Of a stretch of 64,000 nt of DNA, positions 48,673 through 58,304 are shown piece after piece. Position 1 is the first letter of the stretch. Every line of letters begins with the position of its first letter. Position numbers and translations under genes: made by a program. The DNA lies in the NCBI GenBank assembly GCA_017547885.1, contig JAFYOP010000005.1:1-64000 (forward strand), given 5' to 3'. Below the pieces are notes generated by a model, which saw nothing but the letters and a program-made list of their open reading frames with translations, ran no database searches and was not told the DNA's origin. This DNA is from Clostridia bacterium. GTDB taxonomy: Bacteria > Bacillota > Clostridia > Christensenellales > CAG-138.

Positions 48673-51291
48673 ATGTTGGAATGGCAGGATTATGTGTCTC
48701 AATTGCTTAGTGATTCAAGCAGTTTTGATGGGATCAGTCTGTCTTTTGAAGGCTCGCAAGAAGAACTGGCTATTCCGCTTCTTAACACAAAGAAGGCAGT
48801 TGATGTTCCTCCCATTATCAAAACCAGCATTCTTATGCTGGATAAAATGCAGATGCATCAGGGAAAGTTGAATATTCTTGTTTTTCCGGAAAGAATTCAG
48901 TCCATCTTTATTTTCACACTTGTAAAACTCCTCTATAACATATCGGAAGGTAAGATAGACCATGCCTATGATCCTGCGTCCTTTAAAAAGGGGGACAAGC
49001 TTAGATTTGAAAGTGCGGTCGTTGAATTCGATTCTGTAGAGGAAAAGAATGGCGAAAAACGCATGAAAATCCGACTTGCAGATGGACTTACCATAAGTGC
49101 ATCCGTTGAGTATTTTCCGTTGTTTCAACGTACGAACACCAAGAAAAAACTGAGCACAAATAAGCAGTACGTTGAAGCAAAGAAAGAAACTGCCAAAAAG
49201 ATTGTCCAGATGTCTGCTGATCAGAAATATCTGAAGCTGCTTGCAGATCATAAGACACACATGGAGAATTCCATTGTAAATATGACCTCAATCATAAACA
49301 CCAAGCAGATGATAAGCAGCTGCAAACTGTGTGGACAGAATATCAAAGATGCAATCCTTGTCGGACAAGCTGATTACACCGGCAGTGTCAAAAACATAGG
49401 ATCTGGACAATTAGGCGGAATACCCGCTATTGTTCTTGCTTCAGACTTGTATGCAATTTCAGCGATGGCCCAGAATAGACACCCAATTCAATCCATCATC
49501 ATTGACGGATCCAACGCTAATGCATTGCTGTCTCAGCTACCGGCGCTCGATGAGCTGATTCGACTTGGAGTGCCAATTACATGTGTGACAGATGTTGTAA
49601 ATTCTTTTGATCTACAAGCGTTCCAAGAACGAGGATTTAACTTGTGGCGCTGGGATGAAACCAGTCTGACAGAAAAACTATATGATGCTACACCCTTGTC
49701 GTTGGACAAAAAAACAAAGCATTGTGCAAAAAGGAAAATCAATTATGTGGTAACTGATGGCAATGAAATCAGCACTGCAATTCGTCTTTTGTATGCACAT
49801 CGAAAAGAGTCCCAAACAGCTTCTGCGCAAATGTTGAAACTGTTTGATAAGTTGTTTTCTTTTGCATTTACTGCACTTCGTGAAACTGTGCCATTTGCGT
49901 CAAGTCAATGCATTCAGATGCAATCGGTCCTGGACGAATGCTCACACTTACTTGCTGGAGAAAAAGCGTTCCTTCCAGAGAAAACATATGATGCTTATTC
50001 TACAATCATCGATTGCATGAAAAAGGTGTTTACATACGGATACCATCTGCCAAAACATGAGGCCTTGTCTTCACAATTGCGTTCGAACCATTCTCGGAGA
50101 ATTGCACTTCTTGTTCCGGAAAGGACGGACAAAAACAGAGTGCAGCAATATTGGGAAAACTGGTGCACCACCAATAGTATTTCCACAGAGGTTGAGGTCC
50201 TTTATCCTGCGGAGTATTATTTGCTCCCGTGCGGGAAGTGTGATGCAACTGTGGTTGTCGGTTGGTTAAAACGTGCTATTATGCGCAAAGCACTGTATGG
50301 CTTCAACACGCAATTCTATACTGTTCTGCTCTATGACTACGAAAAACGTTGGAAGAACTACGATACTACCAAATGGAATGCTGCCCTTGATAGCAACGAA
50401 AACCGCAAAACCATCGAAAAATCTTTTGCAACAGATAAAATCAAAGTGTCCACCAGCAGATTTGTCCCCAAACAGCTCCCTGTAGCTGAAACGCCAAAGA
50501 CAGATGAACTTACTGAAATTGAGACTGTACTGAAGGAGAATAAATTCCGTCAGTATGTTGCAAGCGGCGGCCAGAAGGCTGCCAATGAAACGACAGAAGC
50601 CATCCCTGTAAACTACGTCGGTGGTTTCCTTGCCTTTTACAGAACTGGACATAAGGTTATCTCTGCAAGCAGCATCATCGAGCAGGATGCAGATAAGATT
50701 GAAATGAAGCTTCCCGCGGAGTTGAAAATGGGAGACTTTGTTGTAGTTCGCGAAACAGATCATGACCTTGTAAAAGAAATTGCAGATGTTATTCTGGCAC
50801 GCACTGGGAAAACCGGTCTCAGAGAGTTGTCTTCCAAGTGGAAGGAAGCTCTTACCATCGAGACACTGTTCTATTCCACAGAAGAAATCTACGAAAAGCT
50901 CCAGAAAGCCGGATGTACCAGAGGTTATCAGGCTGTGTGTTCCTGGATTACAGACGATGATATGATTGCCCCGCAAAGCAAACAGGATCTGGAGCACATT
51001 GCAGTAGTTACCGGAAGTGGCGTGCTGAAAGAAAAGCTGAATCTGGTATATGAAGCTGCGCAGGCAGTTAAAGCGGCACATGTTCAGGCAGGCAGAGTAT
51101 TGTCTCTACAGCTAAGAAAGCGTGTTGCTTCTGCACTGAAAGAGTATGGAGATATTGATCCGTTCAACATCTGGGACCCTATTGAGATGCAGGTTGACGA
51201 TGTTGGTTTGGTCCGCATCTTGAAAATAATTGATATTGGTGCCCCTGTGATTGTTGACATCGCAGATACTAACCGCCTTATTGACGAGTAA
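48673..51291 (+). CDS. Large defence protein, possible DrmE-like degenerate helicase
   Basis: 872 residues, GAGGAGG upstream of a TTG/ATG start region. No P-loop is found. The middle reads like a decayed helicase core: HPIQSIIIDGSNANALLSQL in the motif II position, then GVPITCVTDVVNSFD. The second half resembles a RecA-2 lobe, with RIALLVPER and DATVVVGWLKRAIMRKAL. A CKLCGQNI Cys motif lies near 216. Class 2 DISARM systems carry a large protein, DrmE, of similar size next to a C5 methylase; I propose equivalence from position and size only. Confidence 0.55.
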   Translation: MLEWQDYVSQLLSDSSSFDGISLSFEGSQEELAIPLLNTKKAVDVPPIIKTSILMLDKMQMHQGKLNILVFPERIQSIFIFTLVKLLYNISEGKIDHAYDPASFKKGDKLRFESAVVEFDSVEEKNGEKRMKIRLADGLTISASVEYFPLFQRTNTKKKLSTNKQYVEAKKETAKKIVQMSADQKYLKLLADHKTHMENSIVNMTSIINTKQMISSCKLCGQNIKDAILVGQADYTGSVKNIGSGQLGGIPAIVLASDLYAISAMAQNRHPIQSIIIDGSNANALLSQLPALDELIRLGVPITCVTDVVNSFDLQAFQERGFNLWRWDETSLTEKLYDATPLSLDKKTKHCAKRKINYVVTDGNEISTAIRLLYAHRKESQTASAQMLKLFDKLFSFAFTALRETVPFASSQCIQMQSVLDECSHLLAGEKAFLPEKTYDAYSTIIDCMKKVFTYGYHLPKHEALSSQLRSNHSRRIALLVPERTDKNRVQQYWENWCTTNSISTEVEVLYPAEYYLLPCGKCDATVVVGWLKRAIMRKALYGFNTQFYTVLLYDYEKRWKNYDTTKWNAALDSNENRKTIEKSFATDKIKVSTSRFVPKQLPVAETPKTDELTEIETVLKENKFRQYVASGGQKAANETTEAIPVNYVGGFLAFYRTGHKVISASSIIEQDADKIEMKLPAELKMGDFVVVRETDHDLVKEIADVILARTGKTGLRELSSKWKEALTIETLFYSTEEIYEKLQKAGCTRGYQAVCSWITDDDMIAPQSKQDLEHIAVVTGSGVLKEKLNLVYEAAQAVKAAHVQAGRVLSLQLRKRVASALKEYGDIDPFNIWDPIEMQVDDVGLVRILKIIDIGAPVIVDIADTNRLIDE

Positions 51292-51304
51292 GGAGAGAAC
51301 ATCT

Positions 51305-53044
51305 ATGGCTATTATGATTCCGTCCGTTATTTCCCCGGAGATCAAATCCAATGCCGAACGCAAAATTTTTGAGTGGTTTCAGTCTGCGCCGGGCACAGAC
51401 AAGTGGATTGTTCTGCATTCTTTGGGAATTACAACACACAACAAGGTTATATATGGTGAAACAGATTTCCTTGTTTTAGCACCGCAGCTTGGCATCTTTG
51501 CGCTTGAGGTCAAGGGTGGTCGTGTAAAGCGGGAAAACGGAATCTGGTACTTTACCAACAGATACGGCAAAACCAACAGCAAAGTCCGTGGACCCTTTGA
51601 GCAAGCAAAAGACGGTATCTTCAGCATTGTGGAAGCTATGAAGAAACGTGTGGATATAGACCATCGTCACATTCCCAATGTTTTGTTTGGCTATGGAGTC
51701 TTGTTCCCGGATATTGAATACACATCTTCCGGTATTGACGAAGAGCAGTGGCAAGTCTTTGATTCCCGCGATGGAGCCGATGTTAAACAATTCATTAAGC
51801 GTCTGGCAGATGGAGCAAAGGGTAAATGGGAAGCTTTGTATGGCCCGCTGAATAAATCAAAATTACCCGACGCGGCAGATGTTCGATATATGGCCTCTAT
51901 TCTGCGTGGTGATTTTGACTGTGCTGTTGCCATGAGTGTACAGCTGCGTAATGCCAACGAAGCTCTGATTGCGTTGACGAAGGAACAGTATCGCTGCCTG
52001 GATCAGCTTGACGATAATCCCAGATATCTGATACAAGGACCGGCAGGCACGGGAAAGACACTTCTGGCAATAGAGGAAGTTAAGAAGTTTGCTGCCAGAG
52101 GAGACAAGGTTGCGCTGTTTTGTTTTAACTCCAATCTTGCGGATTGGATGAGTAATTATTTTGATGACATGCCCGAGTCCGTACGGCCGCAGTATGTAGG
52201 AACATTTCATAAGTACATGACGCAGGTGGCCAAAGACGCTGATCTTCTTCCTGTATACCCGCATGATCCTGAAAAGGTGCAGCAGTACTACCAGGAAGAT
52301 CTGCCGGAAGCAGCTGCACTTGCACTACTTGAAAGTGGTGAGTTGTACGACATTGTTGTGGTCGATGAAGCGCAGGATCTGATTCGCGACAGCTACCTGG
52401 AAGTTTTGAGCGCTAGCATTAAAAAGGGCTTGGCGAGAGGACGTTGGACCATGTTTGGCGACTTTTCGATGCAGGCTATTTATGCTGCGGGAATGTCTGG
52501 CGCTGACATGATTGAGAAGCTTGAGGATCAAACCTCTTTTATTCGCTTCAAGCTTACGGTAAATTGCAGAAACACAAAGCCGATTTGTAAAGAGATTGAG
52601 ACCGTAACTGGCTTCAAAGCTCCACACGATCTTTGGACCAAAGTGGACGGGCCGCCCGTGCAGTATATTACTTGGTCTACAATGGAAGGCCAGTGCAAAA
52701 AGTTGAAAGATGTACTGAAACAACTTGAAAATGCACATATCAATCCTGAGCAAATCACAATTTTGTCTCCGCGCAAAAAAGAGGATTCTGTTGTGTCAAT
52801 GCTTGATGGATACGTGATTAAAGATTTCAGGTTACCACCCGGAACGAACACAACATTCTGTACGATTCAAGGATACAAAGGACTTGAAAATACGGTTATC
52901 ATTCTTACAGACATTGAGGCTTTCTCGGAAGAAAAACTGATGTATGTTGGCTTGAGCAGAGCCTGCTCTGGACTCTTTGTTTTGGAATCCGATGCTGCAA
53001 AGAAGGAGTATGATGACCTTTGGGTCAGGAGGTTGCTGAAATGA
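51305..53044 (+). CDS. NERD nuclease - superfamily I helicase
   Basis: 579 residues from the ATG at 51305 with AAGGAGAG upstream; the in-frame ATG 54 nt earlier lies in the preceding gene. The N-terminal NERD domain (about 8-130) has the PD-(D/E)XK-like core YGETDFLVLAPQLGIFALEV followed by K-G-G. The helicase part has Walker A QGPAGTGKTLLA (about 260), Walker B DIVVVDEAQDL and SF1 motifs near TVNCRNTKPI, with the C-terminal VGLSRA motif VI. NERD-helicase fusions are typical of defence islands and DNA processing. Its stop overlaps the DrmA-like start as ATGA. Confidence 0.87.
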   Translation: MAIMIPSVISPEIKSNAERKIFEWFQSAPGTDKWIVLHSLGITTHNKVIYGETDFLVLAPQLGIFALEVKGGRVKRENGIWYFTNRYGKTNSKVRGPFEQAKDGIFSIVEAMKKRVDIDHRHIPNVLFGYGVLFPDIEYTSSGIDEEQWQVFDSRDGADVKQFIKRLADGAKGKWEALYGPLNKSKLPDAADVRYMASILRGDFDCAVAMSVQLRNANEALIALTKEQYRCLDQLDDNPRYLIQGPAGTGKTLLAIEEVKKFAARGDKVALFCFNSNLADWMSNYFDDMPESVRPQYVGTFHKYMTQVAKDADLLPVYPHDPEKVQQYYQEDLPEAAALALLESGELYDIVVVDEAQDLIRDSYLEVLSASIKKGLARGRWTMFGDFSMQAIYAAGMSGADMIEKLEDQTSFIRFKLTVNCRNTKPICKEIETVTGFKAPHDLWTKVDGPPVQYITWSTMEGQCKKLKDVLKQLENAHINPEQITILSPRKKEDSVVSMLDGYVIKDFRLPPGTNTTFCTIQGYKGLENTVIILTDIEAFSEEKLMYVGLSRACSGLFVLESDAAKKEYDDLWVRRLLK

Positions 53045-56000
53045 GCGATAGAAGACGTGACCAATTAATTGATTTTGTTGAAAAAGAATTCATCGGCCCG
53101 GATCCTATTGATTGGCCGGAAATGACGCAGGCAAATGGAGAGGAAATCCTCAAAACAGACCCGCCGCGCACAAGATACATTGCAGGTATTCTCTATCCGA
53201 GAGCCACAATGGATGGGCATGTTGATGTCCGTGACGGCGAGATTGAGCCTCTGGGCGAAGATGAGGGAAGTGAACGGGAACCCGAACCCGCAAGGCATGG
53301 AGGTTCGTCTCCTGAGTTTCTGGAAAATGCGGAGGAACTGATCAATCTGTCCAATGCATATCGCCAGTCTGCGGTCAGTATTACTGCCGCTGTTAAACCG
53401 GATGATGTGATCCGGGTAGAAGTATCTGCAGGTACTTATGTCACTTTAACTGTTACAGATCCCAAGACAGAGAAAAAGATCACCTCTTATCCGCGTACAG
53501 CCCTTTTATGGAACAATGACGGTGCACCGGTTCAGCTTCCTGATGCGGCGAATGGACTGGTAAAGATTCCGGTTCGAGCTACCGGACTGCAGTTCGATAT
53601 TACATATCGATACCATTTGGACGGAAGCAACATTTATACCTTTACTCTGGAAAACACAAAGCAGAGCAATGGGTCCTCTGTCAAAGATGATGATTGCTTC
53701 TTCCAGACGAAGTTTAAAATCTTCTCTGAAAAGGGTTTCTCTCCGTTGGCTGACGGACAGAGAATTACAAAGGATGAAGACTATCTGTCCAATCAGTTGC
53801 TCTATCGTGATGTACACAATTATGCCATTGGCCACGGTACTGCTGCAGATTGGGATGATGGCGAAACCGTAACCTGGATTTCTACTGCGACATTCCCTAA
53901 ATATGATATTAAGCCAATTGTGCCGAGTGCCATTGACGGTGTTTCGCTGGAAATGCTGAAGATGAGTCCGTATGGAAACTTTGGTGATACTGTTGCCGAG
54001 TTGCGCCAGATGTGCGAAAAATATCGGGAATGGATCAATGGACTTCGCGTTTTGAAAAGAACTCTGAACTCCAAGTATGATGAGACTGCAGAACGGCATA
54101 TCAAGAATTGCGAAGAGTGCCTTTCCCGCATGGAAAAAGGTGTGGATTTGCTGGAACAGAATGAGACAGTCAGAACCGCGTTCCAGTACATGAACCTTGC
54201 CATGTTGTTGCAGCAGCTGCATTATAATCTTCCGTTGCAGCGCTGGGAAGATGATGGAAATAACGATATTAAGCTTGCAGCGCCTGTGCAGATCCCTGTT
54301 GTAAACGATCGCGAGACTTGGTATGGCAATAAGGATAGATACGGCAAATGGCGTCCTTTCCAGCTTGCCTTTGTTTTGATGAATTTGCGGTCTATGTATG
54401 ACCGGGATTGCAACGAAAGAGAAATTGTTGATCTGATATGGTTTCCCACCGGCGGCGGCAAAACGGAAGCGTACCTCGGCCTGTCTGCATATACCATCTT
54501 TATCCGTCGTCTGCTGAATAAGGATGATAAAGGCACTGCAATTCTTATGAGATACACGCTGCGACTTCTTACTGCTCAGCAGTATGAACGTGCGTCTGCA
54601 ATGATCTGTGCATGTGATTTGATTCGAAAAGAACATGAGGATCTGTTTGGTAAAAACAGGATTACTATTGGACTTTGGGTGGGTGTAGATAATACGCCTA
54701 ATAAAGTAAAGCAAGCTGTAGAGGCCTATGATAAACTCTACCGTGATGGCAGAGATAACCCCTTTGTGATGCTGAAATGCCCTTGGTGTGGAGCGCAAAT
54801 GGGACCTGTTATGAAGGGAAATAATCTCTGGGATTTGCCGGGATATAGAAAGGTACCTGGTCCAAGACGTTCCTTTGGTTTTGCTTTCCGCTGTAAGAAC
54901 CATGTATGTGATTATTCGCGTGAGGATTTACCACTGTATGTTATCGACGAGTACATTTACGAGAAAACCCCGACTTTGCTGCTTGGAACGGTAGACAAAT
55001 TTGCTATGTTGCCATTTAAGCCAGAAGCACAGCGTATTTTTGGTTTTGAAAACGGGGAAAAGAAAACTTCTCCGGATTTGATTATCCAAGATGAGCTACA
55101 TCTGATTTCGGGACCTTTGGGTTCTATGGTTGGCCACTATGAAACCCTAATTCACGAGCTTTGTGCCACCAGAACCCCCAGTGCTGAAATCTATCCAAAG
55201 ATTATTGCATCTACTGCAACAATCAGCCGCGCGAAAGAGCAGTGCCATGCATTGTACGGGTGTTCCAGAGATAAAGTTTTCCAGTTCCCGCCCTCAGGTT
55301 TGGATGCTGGTAACTCGTTCTTTGCAAAAGAGGATAAAACTCAGAATGGTCGCAGATATGTTGGTATTCTTGCAACAGGTTCTTCTTCTGATGCAACAAC
55401 AGCTATCCGCCTGTTTGCTTCCCTTTTGTACGGTGCGAAAGCCATGAAAGTTGGAAAAGAAGGAGACAGAGACCCGTACTGGACCAACATGGGATACTAT
55501 AACAGCATCCGTGAATTGGGACAGGCTGCGACTTGGATCAGGGCAGATATCGACCAGCACTTAGATGTCATGTACAAGCGACGCCATGATGATGAACGTT
55601 ATCCAACCAGAGAAGAATATCGTAAGAGCAGACGATATATCTGGAGAGATGAAGAACTTACCAGTCGTATTGCAGGAAGTGAAGTAACAGCCAGTTTGGC
55701 TAACCTTGGCATTTCGTACCCAGCTGCAGTAGACGAGGAAGGGAAAAATAAAGAACATCCGATTGATATTTGCCTTGCCACGAATATGATTTCGGTTGGC
55801 CTTGATGTGCTAAGACTCGGTCTGATGACGGTTGCAGGTCAGCCCAAAACCACTTCCGAGTATATTCAGGCGACCAGCCGTGTAGGCCGTAACGCAAAGG
55901 ATGCTCCGGGTGTGGTGTTTGTGTTATATCGCCCTGGCAGACCGCGTGATAAGTCACATTATGAGCATTTCCGGTCTTATCACTCCAGAGTATACTGTAA

Positions 56001-56448
56001 TGTTGAACCCACGAGCGTTACTCCGTTTTCTGCGCCAGTACGTGAACGAGCGCTCCATGCTATTATGATCGGTATGATGCGACTTGAAAGTGATAATGTG
56101 TATAATAGTGATCCTCCGAAGCTTCCGGATGATGCTCTCTGCGAGAAAATCTGTAACATTATTGAACGACGTGTCGAAGATGTTGATAGCGATGAGGTAG
56201 AGGCAACACAGATTGCTATGCAAACTTTTATGGAAGAGTGGGAGGCATGGAATCCTAAGCGATGGGAGCCGGCTAAAAATCCCGATTGGTCTTATGCAGA
56301 TCCGGTTCCTCTGATGTACTCTGCTGGCAGTCATCCGAACGAGCTGTGGAGAGGACAAGGTGTTGAGACACCTACATCTATGCGAACAGTAGATTCTTCA
56401 TGCGAAGCGGAAGTGCTTGCAAACCGTTATGTTCCAAAGGAGGTCTAA
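53041..56448 (+). CDS. drmA: DrmA-like SF2 helicase
   Basis: 1135 residues, starting at the ATGA overlap. A long N-terminal part is followed by the helicase core: Walker A WFPTGGGKTEAYLGLSAY (about 480), a zinc-binding insert CPWCGAQM...CKNHVCDYS, the DEAH-type box IIQDELHLISGPLGS, motif III ASTATISRA, and the C-lobe ATNMISVGLDVLRLGLM...YIQATSRVGRN (motifs V-VI). This pattern fits DrmA of DISARM. With DrmB it forms the complex that blocks incoming DNA. The zinc insert and the adjacent DUF1998 gene make the assignment strong. Confidence 0.85.
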   Translation: MSDRRRDQLIDFVEKEFIGPDPIDWPEMTQANGEEILKTDPPRTRYIAGILYPRATMDGHVDVRDGEIEPLGEDEGSEREPEPARHGGSSPEFLENAEELINLSNAYRQSAVSITAAVKPDDVIRVEVSAGTYVTLTVTDPKTEKKITSYPRTALLWNNDGAPVQLPDAANGLVKIPVRATGLQFDITYRYHLDGSNIYTFTLENTKQSNGSSVKDDDCFFQTKFKIFSEKGFSPLADGQRITKDEDYLSNQLLYRDVHNYAIGHGTAADWDDGETVTWISTATFPKYDIKPIVPSAIDGVSLEMLKMSPYGNFGDTVAELRQMCEKYREWINGLRVLKRTLNSKYDETAERHIKNCEECLSRMEKGVDLLEQNETVRTAFQYMNLAMLLQQLHYNLPLQRWEDDGNNDIKLAAPVQIPVVNDRETWYGNKDRYGKWRPFQLAFVLMNLRSMYDRDCNEREIVDLIWFPTGGGKTEAYLGLSAYTIFIRRLLNKDDKGTAILMRYTLRLLTAQQYERASAMICACDLIRKEHEDLFGKNRITIGLWVGVDNTPNKVKQAVEAYDKLYRDGRDNPFVMLKCPWCGAQMGPVMKGNNLWDLPGYRKVPGPRRSFGFAFRCKNHVCDYSREDLPLYVIDEYIYEKTPTLLLGTVDKFAMLPFKPEAQRIFGFENGEKKTSPDLIIQDELHLISGPLGSMVGHYETLIHELCATRTPSAEIYPKIIASTATISRAKEQCHALYGCSRDKVFQFPPSGLDAGNSFFAKEDKTQNGRRYVGILATGSSSDATTAIRLFASLLYGAKAMKVGKEGDRDPYWTNMGYYNSIRELGQAATWIRADIDQHLDVMYKRRHDDERYPTREEYRKSRRYIWRDEELTSRIAGSEVTASLANLGISYPAAVDEEGKNKEHPIDICLATNMISVGLDVLRLGLMTVAGQPKTTSEYIQATSRVGRNAKDAPGVVFVLYRPGRPRDKSHYEHFRSYHSRVYCNVEPTSVTPFSAPVRERALHAIMIGMMRLESDNVYNSDPPKLPDDALCEKICNIIERRVEDVDSDEVEATQIAMQTFMEEWEAWNPKRWEPAKNPDWSYADPVPLMYSAGSHPNELWRGQGVETPTSMRTVDSSCEAEVLANRYVPKEV

Positions 56449-56451
56449 ATA

Positions 56452-58293
56452 ATGTCATTTAACAATAGACCTATGCGCAGGAGTGCACTAATTGGTCCTT
56501 GGGGAGTAGGCGCAGTAGTTCCCTTTCCTAATGATGAGTCTTTGATGATTGCAGGCTTAGATATGTGGCGCTATAGTGATGCCACCCCTTTTGTAATCGA
56601 GGACGAGCGGTTACTACGTCGTTTAGGCGTGAAAGAACTTCGATGGCCTCCTGACTATAGGGAGAAAAATGAAGATAGAAACAATTGTTATTTGACAATT
56701 CCAACCGTCCGATTTCCAACTTGGCATTATTGCCCTTTCTGTGGCACTATGGAAAAGACGACATTATACCAACAGCAGCCTGTTTGTGAGTGTTATCCGT
56801 GGCCGAATGGTAGAAAATGTAATCCGTCTTTTCGCCATAAACGCCGACTGATACCTGAGCGATTTATTATTATATGCCCGGATGGACATGTTGATGATTT
56901 TCCGGTAGCTGAATGGTTACACCAGAAACCAGGTTACAAGTATAATCCCGCTACATGCAAAATAAGACGAAGTACTGGCGGTTCATCGGCATCCTTAAGT
57001 GGTGTTTATTATGAATGCTCATGTGGTGCAAAAGAGAGCATAGCTGGGGCAACAAAACCAGGTGCATTATCAAGGATTGGGTATAAATGCAGAGCTTCGA
57101 AACCATGGTTAGGTATGGAGTCAGATGATGATCATCCGTGTGAAAATTCTGATGTTCGAGTTGTTCTGCGGGGTGCTACAAATGTATGGTATGCAGATAC
57201 GCGGAGTTCGATCTTCATACCTACAGATGATGATCATACACAAAAGAAAATTCTCGCAATTTTAGATGAGTATTATGATGTGCTAAGTGCCGCCAGAATA
57301 GATGGGGAATGGAACCGTGTACCAATTGATCGGCTTGCTGAACGTAATCATGTTGACCCAAATGAACTGTATCAGGCTTTTCTGCGCCGCGAGCAAGGAA
57401 TGGATGTTATCTTAACAGTTTCCGAAGAAATGACGGAAGACGAATACAGATTAGCTGAGTACAAGGTCTTAGTGAAGAGCTGCGGGAATGATGGACAACC
57501 CTTTCATTCGAAAAATTACCCGATTTCTTGGTATGACCCAGTAATCAGCAAATACTTTAAAAGTGTTTCACTTGTGCACAAGCTTCAGGAAACCAGAGCA
57601 TTTATTGGTTTTTCTCGCGTAGAACCAAAAGAATTGCCAATTTCTGAACGCAAGAAGATGTTGCGGCTTGGTAATGAAAACTGGCTGCCTGCCATCCAGG
57701 TCAAGGGAGAGGGAATCTTCTTCGAATTCAATAAAGATGCTTTGGAGGAGTGGGCGAAACGGCCTGCTGTTCTGAGACGTATAAAAACCTTGCAGGATTC
57801 CTACAAAAACTCCAAATTTGGCGCAAATGCAGGCGGTGAACTGCGGCCTGAGTTTTTGCTGATCCATACATTTGCTCATTTGTTGATTAATCAGCTCAGT
57901 TTTGAGTGTGGTTATGGTAGTTCCTCTATCCGGGAACGTATATACTGTGAAAAGGCTACAAATGAGCATGGTATGTATGGTGTTCTGATTTACACTGCAT
58001 CTGGCGATTCGGAAGGATCTCTTGGTGGTCTGGTGCGTCAGGGTGAAAGAAAGCGCATTGAGGACACTATTCGCGATGCGGTAAGAAATGCTACCTGGTG
58101 TTCTGCGGATCCTGTGTGTATTCAGTCCTTGGGACAAGGTCCTGAGTCGTGTAATCTGGCTGCATGCCATAACTGCGCTTTGTTACCTGAAACCTGCTGC
58201 GAATGTGGCAACCGGCTTCTGGACAGAGGTGTTGTGGTTGGCGATCTCGAAGATAAGACCATAGGTTTCTTCTCAGAGCTTTGCAATCAGTGA
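56452..58293 (+). CDS. drmB: DrmB-like DUF1998 protein
   Basis: 613 residues, perfect AAAGGAGG upstream, 3 nt after drmA. Zinc-type Cys pairs near the N-terminus (HYCPFCGTM, CECYPW) and repeated later (YYECSCGAKE). The DUF1998 domain at the C-terminus is marked by LLIHTFAHLLINQLSFECGY, GVLIYTASGDSEGSLGGLV and a final Cys cluster CHNCALLPETCCECGNRLLD. DUF1998 proteins act with DrmA in DISARM; the pair is the conserved core of all classes. Confidence 0.88.
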   Translation: MSFNNRPMRRSALIGPWGVGAVVPFPNDESLMIAGLDMWRYSDATPFVIEDERLLRRLGVKELRWPPDYREKNEDRNNCYLTIPTVRFPTWHYCPFCGTMEKTTLYQQQPVCECYPWPNGRKCNPSFRHKRRLIPERFIIICPDGHVDDFPVAEWLHQKPGYKYNPATCKIRRSTGGSSASLSGVYYECSCGAKESIAGATKPGALSRIGYKCRASKPWLGMESDDDHPCENSDVRVVLRGATNVWYADTRSSIFIPTDDDHTQKKILAILDEYYDVLSAARIDGEWNRVPIDRLAERNHVDPNELYQAFLRREQGMDVILTVSEEMTEDEYRLAEYKVLVKSCGNDGQPFHSKNYPISWYDPVISKYFKSVSLVHKLQETRAFIGFSRVEPKELPISERKKMLRLGNENWLPAIQVKGEGIFFEFNKDALEEWAKRPAVLRRIKTLQDSYKNSKFGANAGGELRPEFLLIHTFAHLLINQLSFECGYGSSSIRERIYCEKATNEHGMYGVLIYTASGDSEGSLGGLVRQGERKRIEDTIRDAVRNATWCSADPVCIQSLGQGPESCNLAACHNCALLPETCCECGNRLLDRGVVVGDLEDKTIGFFSELCNQ

Positions 58294-58304
58294 GGTGAGA
58301 AAAT

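Noticed and set aside
53506-54903. 465-codon frame opposite drmA
   Set aside because: Shadow; helicase motifs lie on the plus strand.
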